Shown: in pieces, positions 54,311-61,965 of the stretch
Layout of the letters: the number at the start of each line of letters is the position of its first letter
How positions within the stretch are numbered: the stretch's first letter is position 1
Assembly (NCBI GenBank): GCA_025457915.1
Contig: JALOTL010000012.1
Location: 37,729-101,728, forward strand
DNA from: Spirochaetota bacterium
GTDB taxonomy: Bacteria > Spirochaetota > UBA4802 > UBA5550
Reading direction: 5' to 3'
DNA: 64,000 bases
The notes under the pieces: generated by a model
Database searches by the model: none
Told to the model about the DNA's origin: nothing
The model's input: the letters and a program-made list of their open reading frames with translations, nothing else
Program-made: the position numbers and the translations under genes

Positions 54311-54964
54311 TTATGAGTTAACTGATTGATCATTCCGCCATTCATTGCATATTTGTTTAAATATCTTCACTGATTGTTCAGCTGTGTTTTCACGTGAACC
54401 GGAATTATCAATTACTATTGATGCTTTCTTCCTCTTTTCCTCTATGCTAAACTGAGCAGCGACATTTTTTTCTGCAGTAAGACGGTCAATGCTGTCACGT
54501 ATCATCAGTCTTTCCACCTGTATTTCAACTGGGACATACACAACTATAGTTATATTAAACAGTTTGTCCCATCCCGCTTCAAACAGCAGAGGCACGTCAA
54601 TGATTACTTGCATGCTGTTATCTTTATTCCGGTACTGATCTAGCAGCTGATAAACCCTGTTATTGATATGAGGATGCAGAATACCATCCAGCTGTTTCCG
54701 TTTTTCTGGATAATGAATTATTATATTTCTAAGGATTTCACGGTTTAAAGATCCATCAGGATAAAGGACCTCTGTTCCAAATAACTGTATCAATTCTTCA
54801 AGACCCGGATGACCCGGTTCAACCACCTCTCTGGCTATAACATCCGTATCAATAATATGCGCGCCGAGATTTTTAAATATTTCAGCTACTGTCGATTTAC
54901 CTGTTGCTATACTACCGGTAAGAGCCGGGCATTTCCTCGCATATTTTATTGTTTCCTGGTTCAT
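54311..54964 (-). CDS. coaE: Dephospho-CoA kinase
   Basis: 217 residues. P-loop GSIATGKST, IDTDVIAREVV with substrate-binding Asp, HPHINNRV and DVPLLFEAGWD complete the CoaE pattern. It makes CoA by phosphorylating the 3'-hydroxyl of dephospho-CoA, the last step. A CoA-synthesis gene among CoA-consuming enzymes may be an extra copy meeting demand, or simply the cell's only copy. No ribosome site is clear; upstream lies a strong palindrome (55062). Confidence 0.92.
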   Translation of the reverse strand: MNQETIKYARKCPALTGSIATGKSTVAEIFKNLGAHIIDTDVIAREVVEPGHPGLEELIQLFGTEVLYPDGSLNREILRNIIIHYPEKRKQLDGILHPHINNRVYQLLDQYRNKDNSMQVIIDVPLLFEAGWDKLFNITIVVYVPVEIQVERLMIRDSIDRLTAEKNVAAQFSIEEKRKKASIVIDNSGSRENTAEQSVKIFKQICNEWRNDQSVNS

Positions 54965-55061
54965 AGTTATATTTTATATTAAAGACAAATTCAATTTTAA
55001 AAACATGGCTTTTAATGAAATAGCTTCTAATTTAAAAATTAATTTTGGCCAAACATCCAAA

Positions 55062-55083
55062 TTATTGGACAATCGTCCAATAA
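55062..55083. promoter_or_regulatory. Perfect 9-bp palindrome, operator candidate
   Basis: TTATTGGAC (55062-55070), AATC, GTCCAATAA (55075-55083). Its TTATTGG/CCAATAA ends match the 43148 operator, but the core differs. Beside it TTTTGGCCAAACATCCAA (55043-55060) holds a second TTGG..CCAA pair. It lies about 100 bp upstream of coaE. Confidence 0.6.
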
Positions 55084-55167
55084 TAAATTAAATAATCAAC
55101 AACGTTCTTTTGTCAACAAGAAAATACATTGCGTATAAATATAAATTATGCCAGTTCAGAATTATAA

Positions 55168-57096
55168 TTATTTCTGATTCCGCATTGCGCTCAGATCAAC
55201 AAAATCAAGACCGAGTTTTTTAAGTGTTCTTTTCCCCGGAATACCGTTTTTGTCCCAGCCGCGCAGCTTGTAATAAGCAGGGAGCATTTTATCAAGGCGC
55301 ACTACTGATTTTTGATTATTTATATCAAGCGGATCATCAGTAAATCTTTTTGCAAGAGTATCCTGGGCTTTGCCGATTCCTTCACGGAGATTAAAAATTT
55401 TCTCCATAGTATAACCGCGAGCACCAGCGAGCATGAATTTTCCGAAATCCATTTTCATTCCAGTAGCATAATTAAGCGCTTTTGTATGAGGAAGCATTGG
55501 AGCGTGAAATTTGAACAGCCACTTGGGCATTCTGTAAACAGCGCGAATAAGTGGCCACGAGTGCGTCATCACGGCGGTAATAATATCCGATACCAGCTTG
55601 CTGCCCTGGGCCTTGAAGGCTATGCCGGGAACAAAAGTCCAGGAAGTAAAAAGACAGTTCCCGCCTGCGCTGATTACAGCGAGCAGATCCTGATCAAGCG
55701 CAGTCCATGATGGTTTAGATCTGTAATGAAACTGCTTTAAATTTACAGGACCGGTAACTTCAAAATATACCATATATCCGCCGTCGAGGTGACATGCCCC
55801 TCTTGTTGCTGTAGCATAACCAAGACCATGTCCCACAGCTGCTCTTGGTTCATATGCTGCAAGTTCAAGACCCTTTACATGAGGAGCGAACTCCTTACCT
55901 CCATATTTTTCTGACATAAACCTGACCCCTTCGGCAAGGTCGGCACCTATCCCCTCTCTTGAAGAGATCTTTTTGAGGACTTCAGATATGTTTTCTTTTT
56001 TGCCGAATTCAATGCCGTTTTTCCACAGGCCTTTTTCATTTAACTCGGCAGCGAATCCCATTACTGTTCCCGCGGAAATCGTGTCAATCCCGAGATGATC
56101 AAGCTCGAGGTTCCATCTCATGATGGCTTCCATGTCGTTGATCAGCATGTTCGATCCGAGGAGACAGAGAATTTCATACTCGGGTCCCTTTACGTCTTTA
56201 CCGTCTATATTAACTACGCGTCCGCATCTGATCGGACACGACTGGCAACCGTAATTTTTTACCAGAAATTTATCCGCGAGATATTCGCCTCCGATAAGGT
56301 GGGCGTCTTCGTACGTGCCTCTTGTAAAATTCTTAGTAGGCAATGCGTTTTTCATGGACAAAACAGTTAAAAACCCGGCCGTGCCGAGACGCGGAGCCTG
56401 GTCGCCTGTTGCAGGGTGATTCTGCAGCATCTTTATCCATTTTTTAATATGCTCTTTATATTTCTCAGGCTCTTTGAGCTCAATTTTACGAGTGCCTTTA
56501 GCAACCATACCCTTTATATTCTTAGATCCCATTACTGCGCCCATCCCGGTTCTGCCGTGGCAACGTTCCTGCGAAACAATTATTGAATATTTCACAAGAT
56601 TTTCACCGGCCGGGCCAATAGCCATGGTGCCATGTTCACCCATGGCCTCCTGGGCATCCCTCGTGTTCATACCCTTCATATGCGCAGCATCTTTAATGCT
56701 TACTTTATCATCATCGATTTCAATATAGACAAGCTTTGGAGATTTTCCGCGAATTACAATTCCATCCCAGCCGGCCTTCTTTAAAAATATTCCGAAATTT
56801 CCTCCGCTGTTGGAATGCCCGATAGCTCCGGTAAGAGGGCTTTTTGCTGTAATATCATACCTGCTTGAACAGGGTGCATTAGTTCCGGTAAGGGGTGATG
56901 TCATTACAATAAGAATATTTTCTTCAGACATCGGATCAGTTCCAGGCGCAAGCTCATCATAGAGAATTTTTGTGCTTAAATATCTGCCTCCGAGAAAAAG
57001 CTCACGGTCTTTGTCGCTTATTGTATATTCTCCGATAGATCCGCTCGTGAGATTTATCTCGAGAATTTTACCCATATAGCCTTTGAATTTACTCAT
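55168..57096 (-). CDS. Aldehyde:ferredoxin oxidoreductase (tungsten AOR family)
   Basis: 642 residues. The N-terminal domain has FLGGRYLSTKILYDEL and GRTGMGAVMGSKNIKG, which hold the tungsten-bis-pterin. The cluster ligands are in YGCQSCPIRCGRVV and later EILCLLGSN. It oxidises an aldehyde to an acid with ferredoxin as acceptor, or reduces an acid or CoA-derived acid. The start at 57096 has GGAGG eight bases upstream; the ATG at 57111 adds five residues. MarR lies 18 bp upstream in the same direction. A MoaD-like protein encoded at 59325 could serve the pterin cofactor. Oxygen-sensitive, so an anaerobic host is likely. Confidence 0.92.
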   Translation of the reverse strand: MSKFKGYMGKILEINLTSGSIGEYTISDKDRELFLGGRYLSTKILYDELAPGTDPMSEENILIVMTSPLTGTNAPCSSRYDITAKSPLTGAIGHSNSGGNFGIFLKKAGWDGIVIRGKSPKLVYIEIDDDKVSIKDAAHMKGMNTRDAQEAMGEHGTMAIGPAGENLVKYSIIVSQERCHGRTGMGAVMGSKNIKGMVAKGTRKIELKEPEKYKEHIKKWIKMLQNHPATGDQAPRLGTAGFLTVLSMKNALPTKNFTRGTYEDAHLIGGEYLADKFLVKNYGCQSCPIRCGRVVNIDGKDVKGPEYEILCLLGSNMLINDMEAIMRWNLELDHLGIDTISAGTVMGFAAELNEKGLWKNGIEFGKKENISEVLKKISSREGIGADLAEGVRFMSEKYGGKEFAPHVKGLELAAYEPRAAVGHGLGYATATRGACHLDGGYMVYFEVTGPVNLKQFHYRSKPSWTALDQDLLAVISAGGNCLFTSWTFVPGIAFKAQGSKLVSDIITAVMTHSWPLIRAVYRMPKWLFKFHAPMLPHTKALNYATGMKMDFGKFMLAGARGYTMEKIFNLREGIGKAQDTLAKRFTDDPLDINNQKSVVRLDKMLPAYYKLRGWDKNGIPGKRTLKKLGLDFVDLSAMRNQK

Positions 57097-57114
57097 CGAA
57101 CACACCTCCATTTT

Positions 57115-57597
57115 TTAGAAATTATAACGGCCAGGCTCTATCCCGAGAATTTTATCCATATTTTTAATAGTATTAAAGACAACAAGCATTTCGCTCTCCG
57201 AATAGTTTTTCATATTACTGAAAATTAATTTCAAAGCATGATCTTCTATTCTTTTTACTATTTTTTTTCCGGCAGAAGTAATGGTAACACGGACGTTTCT
57301 TCTGTCCAACTCGGTCCGTGCTCTTTTAACAAGCAAACAGTCTTCAAGCTGATCCACAAGACGTGTCGCTGTAAAAACCTTAATTTTCATCTCTTCTGCA
57401 ATATCGCTAATCCTCATGCCGTCAACCCGCTTAAGCAGCTTAAGAATATATATAAGATCATATGATAAGCCAAATGTTGTTACTTCAATATTTTCAAACT
57501 GATAAAATGTCCGGAGCAGATGAAATAAAAGATTTTTTAAATCATCTGATGAAATATTCTGATTAAGCTGCATGTTTTTTTCTTTATCCGTATTCAT
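57115..57597 (-). CDS. MarR-family transcriptional regulator
   Basis: ~160 residues. A winged helix spans ~55-115: RVDGMRISDIAEEMKIKVFT, ATRLVDQLEDCLLVKR, RTELDRRNVRVTITSAGKKI. Helices at both ends make the dimer. The Met at 57597 is preferred over an ATG 11 codons earlier; neither ribosome site is strong. The divergent gene at 57852 and the palindromes at 57673-57709 imply control of the decarboxylase-SDR-MoaD operon and of its own operon with AOR. Ligand unknown; MarR proteins commonly sense aromatic or lipophilic acids. Confidence 0.88.
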   Translation of the reverse strand: MNTDKEKNMQLNQNISSDDLKNLLFHLLRTFYQFENIEVTTFGLSYDLIYILKLLKRVDGMRISDIAEEMKIKVFTATRLVDQLEDCLLVKRARTELDRRNVRVTITSAGKKIVKRIEDHALKLIFSNMKNYSESEMLVVFNTIKNMDKILGIEPGRYNF

Positions 57598-57672
57598 ATA
57601 TCCACTTTCATAATTTATTTTATTCAACACCGCATTCAGCTAAAAAAGCCACATGTTTCTCCATTCAGACAT

Positions 57673-57747
57673 TTTGCATGCAAATTGCAAGTATTTTATT
57701 GCAATTTGCAAATAATTCTTGATTTATTTTAAAACTTTTATTATATT
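57673..57747 (+). promoter_or_regulatory. Divergent control region: MarR operators and promoter
   Basis: TTTGCATGCAAA (57673-57684) is a perfect palindrome. GCAAATTGCAA (57680-57690) and TTGCAATTTGC (57699-57709) form a perfect 11-bp inverted repeat with 8 bp between. Downstream, TTGATT (57719-57724) and TATATT (57742-57747) with 17 bp between suggest the rightward promoter. Confidence 0.75.
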
Positions 57748-57851
57748 GTCCTAACAGTATGATCAAAGGTTTTCAAGCGCGTAGTATTTAATCAAGACAC
57801 CTGCGCCATAAAAACCTTATAAAACCCTTTTGAAAATTGAAGGAGACTAAA

Positions 57852-58505
57852 ATGACGGCTGTTTATCCCGCACCATGGAAGTTAAAAGGAAGAGGATATA
57901 TTTTTCTGTATAAATTTCCGCGCAGTTTTGAAACAAACCCGGCTTTTAAAAGCAATCTTACCAATGAGCCATTCAGCGGATTTGGGACTCTAATGCTTGT
58001 GGACTATGAAGAATCCGATGCGGGCCCATACAGGGAACTTCTTTTTATTCCGGGTGAATTTACATTTCTCAGGAAAAAATATTACTCAATAACAAAAATT
58101 TATGTTTCTTCAATGGAAAGCGTTGAAAACGGAAGAAGAAACTGGGGCATTCCCAAAGAACTCGCAGACTTTGAAATAATTCCTCTTGGCAGAAACAAAG
58201 AACGCATCATAGTAAAAAAAGACGGAACAGTTTTTTTTGACGTTACATTAAATAAAAGGTATATTCCATTTAAAATTAATACTAAATATATATCAAACGC
58301 AATTGTGCAGAAGCTTGAGGACGATACAATCTTTTTCACTGAATTCAACGGAACAGGAATAGGTAAATTAGCTCTGTTAAAATCGATCAAGTGTGATGAA
58401 AAATACTTCCCAAAAATATGTTCAGTAAAGCCGCTTGTGGTAACAGCAATTGATGATTTTAAAATTGAATTTCCGGAAGCAGAAAAAATAAAACTGATAA
58501 AATAA
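57852..58505 (+). CDS. Acetoacetate decarboxylase-family protein
   Basis: 217 residues. The family segment FIPGEFTF...YYSITKIYVSS...VENGRRNWGIPKELADF is clear; the Lys in GIPKEL is at the place of the Schiff-base Lys of acetoacetate decarboxylase. The N-terminal part KGRGYIFLYKFPRSF also fits. Many family members act on other beta-keto acids or are aldolase-like, so the reaction is open. AAGGAG stands six bases before the ATG at 57852. First gene of a plus-strand operon with the SDR (42-bp gap) and the MoaD-like gene, divergent from MarR-AOR. Confidence 0.85.
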   Translation: MTAVYPAPWKLKGRGYIFLYKFPRSFETNPAFKSNLTNEPFSGFGTLMLVDYEESDAGPYRELLFIPGEFTFLRKKYYSITKIYVSSMESVENGRRNWGIPKELADFEIIPLGRNKERIIVKKDGTVFFDVTLNKRYIPFKINTKYISNAIVQKLEDDTIFFTEFNGTGIGKLALLKSIKCDEKYFPKICSVKPLVVTAIDDFKIEFPEAEKIKLIK

Positions 58506-58547
58506 TATTACAGAATATTTACTTTAAAAAAAACAGAGAGGTTAAAT

Positions 58548-59318
58548 TTGAATCTTGAGAATAAAAAAATTGTTATTACAGGGGCATCATCCGGCATAGG
58601 AAAAGCAATTCTTAACGAACTTAAAAAATTTAATGTACAGATATTTGCCGGAGATCTTGAGCCGGACAAAATCAAAACATTAAAAGGAAAAGTTTTTACT
58701 GAAAAATGCGATGTCAGTAATCCGAAAAATATTGATATGCTGATTAAAAACGCAGTAAAAAAAATGGGAGCAGTTGATATCTTCATAGCTAATGCAGGTT
58801 TCGCATACTTTGAACAGATTTCAAAACCGGACTGGAATCATATTGATAAAATCTATAAAGTTAATTTCATGTCTCCTGTGTACACTGTAGAAAAAATGAA
58901 AGAGCTTAACCGCGGAAAGGAATACATGGTAGTCATAACTGCATCTGCAATGGCTAAACTTTCTATGCCTGGATATGCATTATATTCATCCACCAAGGCA
59001 GCGCTTGATTCTTTTGCATCCGCTTACCGTCACGAACAGGATGATATGGGAACCATATCGCTGATTTATCCTATTGCAACAAAGACTCAATTTTTTAAAG
59101 TCGCAGCAGGAGATTCAACTCCAGTACCATTCCCGGCGCAGACCCCTGAAACTGTTGCCCGGGCAGTTATTAAGGGTATATTAAAAAATAAAAAATCAAT
59201 TTATCCGTCAAAACTTTTCTTAAGTATGATGATTATAAACAGATATATACCTGTAATCCTGCCGATATATGCCTGGATAGAAAAAAATAAATTTTTCAAG
59301 TGGCTTAAAAACAAGTAA
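58548..59318 (+). CDS. Short-chain dehydrogenase/reductase
   Basis: 256 residues. TGASSGIG cofactor loop, Asp in AGDLEPD (NAD preference), ANAGFA, catalytic Ser in ITASAMAK and YALYSSTKA. The hydrophobic-basic C-terminus (IPVILPIYAWIEKNKFFKWLKNK split over its last 24 residues) may touch the membrane, as in the SDR at 19540. TTG start behind GAGAGG. It probably reduces or oxidises the ketone or alcohol linked to the upstream decarboxylase reaction. Confidence 0.87.
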   Translation: MNLENKKIVITGASSGIGKAILNELKKFNVQIFAGDLEPDKIKTLKGKVFTEKCDVSNPKNIDMLIKNAVKKMGAVDIFIANAGFAYFEQISKPDWNHIDKIYKVNFMSPVYTVEKMKELNRGKEYMVVITASAMAKLSMPGYALYSSTKAALDSFASAYRHEQDDMGTISLIYPIATKTQFFKVAAGDSTPVPFPAQTPETVARAVIKGILKNKKSIYPSKLFLSMMIINRYIPVILPIYAWIEKNKFFKWLKNK

Positions 59319-59324
59319 TTTCAC

Positions 59325-59600
59325 ATGATGGGATTCTTCAGAAAAAAAATACCGATCACTGTTACCATAAAACTTTATTCCGGTATTCACTGCGATCTGA
59401 ATCTCGATTCCTATGACCTTGGCAAGGGCATTATTATACAGACACTGGATGGCGTACGCATTCGAACTATTTTCAACGAGATTGGAATGCTGAATCAGTC
59501 AACATGCGCATATTATATAAACGGTAAAAGAGTAAGCCTTGGCACGCGTTTAAGGGATGGAGATGAGGTTTCCTGCTTCAAACCATCTGCGGGCGGGTAA
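59325..59600 (+). CDS. MoaD/ThiS-like ubiquitin-fold sulfur carrier
   Basis: 91 residues ending in Gly-Gly, the mark of sulfur carriers that are adenylated and thiocarboxylated by MoeB/ThiF enzymes. The beta-grasp pattern is visible: ITVTIKLYSG, IRTIFNEIG, YYINGKRVSLGTRLRDGDEV and FKPSAGG. MoaD-like proteins beside tungsten AOR genes are thought to serve pterin-cofactor synthesis or AOR maturation. The gene follows the SDR by 6 bp. Initiation at either of two tandem ATGs is possible. Confidence 0.8.
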   Translation: MMGFFRKKIPITVTIKLYSGIHCDLNLDSYDLGKGIIIQTLDGVRIRTIFNEIGMLNQSTCAYYINGKRVSLGTRLRDGDEVSCFKPSAGG

Positions 59601-59608
59601 AAACCCAT

Positions 59609-59619
59609 GCTCTGACCCC
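59609..59619 (-). repeat. Dispersed 12-mer, copy 3 (11 bases)
   Basis: The minus strand reads GGGGTCAGAGC, 9 bases after the MoaD-like stop. It marks the right end of the AT-rich block, mirroring the copies at 13549 and 14879 near the left end. Confidence 0.55.
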
Positions 59620-59751
59620 ACAGTTAAATCCTGCATTAATTTTTTTAATGAACCCTTATATTAACACTATTTAGGCGTGAACACATTTTAACTATTGCCC
59701 AAAAAATGATACAAATTGAATAAAAAAGTACAAAAAATTTAAATTTACAGT

Positions 59752-59801
59752 CCGTCTGGACGGTTTTTTTATTGACTTTTACCATAATCCCACCGTATTA
59801 T
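59752..59801 (+). promoter_or_regulatory. Lipase promoter and upstream palindrome
   Basis: CCGTCTGGACGG (59752-59763) is followed by seven T's, either a short terminator for the preceding operon or an operator. TTGACT (59772-59777) and TATTAT (59796-59801), 18 bp apart, make a promoter whose transcript would start about 24 bases before the lipase ATG. Confidence 0.6.
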
Positions 59802-59831
59802 CAAAATATAAAACATTGTGGGGGGATTTAT

Positions 59832-60719
59832 ATGAAAAGATTACTTCTTGCTATCATACTCGCTCTGGCAATTCCATTTGCCGTATTTGCCGGTGGCGAT
59901 TCATCTCCTTGTAAAACCGTATATCCGATAGTGCTTGCCCATGGCATGGGCGCAACCGATAACATGCTCGGTTTCATCAACTACTGGTGGGGAACAGAAT
60001 CGGCCCTTGAGGGAAAGGGAGCCGATGTATATATAACCAAGGTCAACTGCATGGATACAACTCAGAACAAGGCGGCTGCTTTTAAAACACAGTTCCTGCA
60101 GATCCTGGCCGCGACAGGAAAAGCCAAGGCCAATATAATAGGACATTCACACGGTACGATTTATACCAGGTATGCGATTACAAACCTCGGCCTCGGAACC
60201 AAAGCGGCGTCTCATACGAGCCTTTGCGGCCCCCACAGGGGAAGCGCAGTAGCAGACGTCATCCTCGGACTTGCCGGTGATACGGGCGGATGGCTGATAG
60301 GAGCAACCCTTGATGTCGTGTACGCATTCATCATGGGCGATGCGCATCCTCAGAGTTACGCCAACGGTGTATGCGTAACCAGACCGTATATGAATAATAC
60401 CTTTAATCCAAACTGCCCGAACAAATCAGGCGTTTATTACCAGAGTTATGCAACGAGGATAACCCTGATAGCATCGAACGATATGGTTCTCACTCCTACC
60501 TACTGGCTCCTCAACTTCTATGAGGGACAGAATGACGGCCTTGTATCCGTGACCTCCGCCAAGTGGGGAACATTCAGGGGCGTCCAGGAGGGAACATGGA
60601 TACTCGGAGGAGTATCGCACATCAACGCGATCGGACATTTTTTCGGAGTTACCCCGGGATTCAGCTCAACTGACTGGATAACCGGAATAGTCGGGGATCT
60701 CAAGAGCAAGGGATACTGA
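59832..60719 (+). CDS. Secreted triacylglycerol lipase-like protein
   Basis: 295 residues, exported by a signal peptide (LLLAIILALAIPFAVFA, cut after residue ~20). The mature enzyme resembles family I (Pseudomonas-type) lipases: VLAHGMGATD with the oxyanion loop, GHSHG with Ser106, an Asp in GQNDGLVSV and His in VSHINAIGH. It should hydrolyse triglycerides or other esters outside the cell. GGGGGG lies six bases before the ATG at 59832. GC-richer than the genes to its left. No lipase foldase (Lif) gene is nearby. Confidence 0.88.
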   Translation: MKRLLLAIILALAIPFAVFAGGDSSPCKTVYPIVLAHGMGATDNMLGFINYWWGTESALEGKGADVYITKVNCMDTTQNKAAAFKTQFLQILAATGKAKANIIGHSHGTIYTRYAITNLGLGTKAASHTSLCGPHRGSAVADVILGLAGDTGGWLIGATLDVVYAFIMGDAHPQSYANGVCVTRPYMNNTFNPNCPNKSGVYYQSYATRITLIASNDMVLTPTYWLLNFYEGQNDGLVSVTSAKWGTFRGVQEGTWILGGVSHINAIGHFFGVTPGFSSTDWITGIVGDLKSKGY

Positions 60720-60739
60720 AACTTCCTGTAAATCATAAA

Positions 60740-60770
60740 AAAAGAGGGGCACCCTGTGTGCCCCTCTTTT
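60740..60770. terminator. Bidirectional intrinsic terminator
   Basis: Stem AAAAGAGGGGCAC with a CCTGT loop and complement, flanked by A's left and T's right. It lies between the convergent lipase and hydrolase genes. Confidence 0.92.
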
Positions 60771-60795
60771 TTTGCCTCCGCCGGTGAACAGCTTT

Positions 60796-61854
60796 TTAAT
60801 TCTTGCGTTCCAGTATGTTTTTTTTGACTTCAATTATCGCTTTAGAAAGTTTATCCGGTTCATCAAAAAAAATACAGTGTGACGACTCTTCAAACCATAC
60901 CAGCTTTTTCCCTTTTTCGGCTCTGAGGCATGTGTAATATCTCTCGATCAATTCGGCCGGAGTGTTGTAATCATGCCTGCCGGCGAAAAAAAATACCGGC
61001 ACCTTGATATTCGAAACGGATTGAAAAAAATCAAGCTTCATGACCTCGGGCCATAGATGCTGGACAGATCTTTTGTTGCCGAGGGGCCAGAACAGGAAAT
61101 CAATAAGAGAATATTCATCCGCCATGAAAAGCATTTTAGCCTCATGGGTATAACTCCTTGCCCTGTGATAAACGCCGCCGTATTCGACCAGCAGGCCTCG
61201 CTGCTTCATCAGGGCGGAATAGAATCCCGCACCGCTGTAGGTGCAGTCCATCTTCATTATTTTATCAGCGGTTTCATTGTCCCCGGCCTCGCTCGCCTTT
61301 CTTGCAACAAAACAGCATGAGATTTTTTCTCCCTCGATGGGGCGGACCATCTGGCCTATGCTTATATAGGCATAATAATCATCCGGATACATCCCTGCCA
61401 ACGTGAGGCCAAGGGCGCTGCCCCATGAAAATCCCATAAGAAAGATCCTTTTGACGCCGAATCTCGCTTTGATATGGGAAACAACCGATCGCGCATCTTC
61501 GATCATCTGGGTCATTGATAATTTTCCGGGATCTCCAAAAATGCTGTATGATTTTCCAGCGCAGCGCTGGTCCCAGTTCACAACAATGAAATGATTTTCA
61601 ATATCCGGTATCCGGTTTCTGATAAGCGAAAGGTTGGCTGTTCCAGGTCCAGAATGGAGGAATAAAAGTATCGGGTTTTTGGTGTCTGCGCCCCTGATCG
61701 ACAGCCACTGGGTATCGCCATTAATGGTAATTTTTTCAAGAAGGTTTATGCCTCTGTCAAGCCGCCGCTCATTGTGGATGGAACTGCAAAACGGCCCTGA
61801 AAGCAATGGAGGCAGGATGAGAAAGGAAGATAGTATTTTTTTTAAATAAGGCAT
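60796..61854 (-). CDS. Secreted alpha/beta hydrolase (prolyl aminopeptidase-like)
   Basis: 352 residues with an N-terminal signal peptide (SSFLILPPLLSG). FLHSGPGTANL is the HGGP-like oxyanion motif, WDQRCAGKS is the typical following loop, GFSWGS holds the nucleophilic Ser, and GRHDYNTP and ESSHCIFFDEP supply Asp and His. This fits the proline iminopeptidase/epoxide-hydrolase-like group. A cap insertion lies between ~190 and ~265. Being exported, an esterase or peptidase acting on external substrate is likely. No clear operon partner; upstream 111 bp to nfnB is empty. Confidence 0.82.
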   Translation of the reverse strand: MPYLKKILSSFLILPPLLSGPFCSSIHNERRLDRGINLLEKITINGDTQWLSIRGADTKNPILLFLHSGPGTANLSLIRNRIPDIENHFIVVNWDQRCAGKSYSIFGDPGKLSMTQMIEDARSVVSHIKARFGVKRIFLMGFSWGSALGLTLAGMYPDDYYAYISIGQMVRPIEGEKISCCFVARKASEAGDNETADKIMKMDCTYSGAGFYSALMKQRGLLVEYGGVYHRARSYTHEAKMLFMADEYSLIDFLFWPLGNKRSVQHLWPEVMKLDFFQSVSNIKVPVFFFAGRHDYNTPAELIERYYTCLRAEKGKKLVWFEESSHCIFFDEPDKLSKAIIEVKKNILERKN

Positions 61855-61965
61855 AAATGATATCCTGAAAAAAGCGGACCATTGATGATGCAGTGCCTTC
61901 CGGATTAATCAATATTACGCGACTCTGATGCAATGTTTAATAGATTATGTATTATTGGCTCGTTT

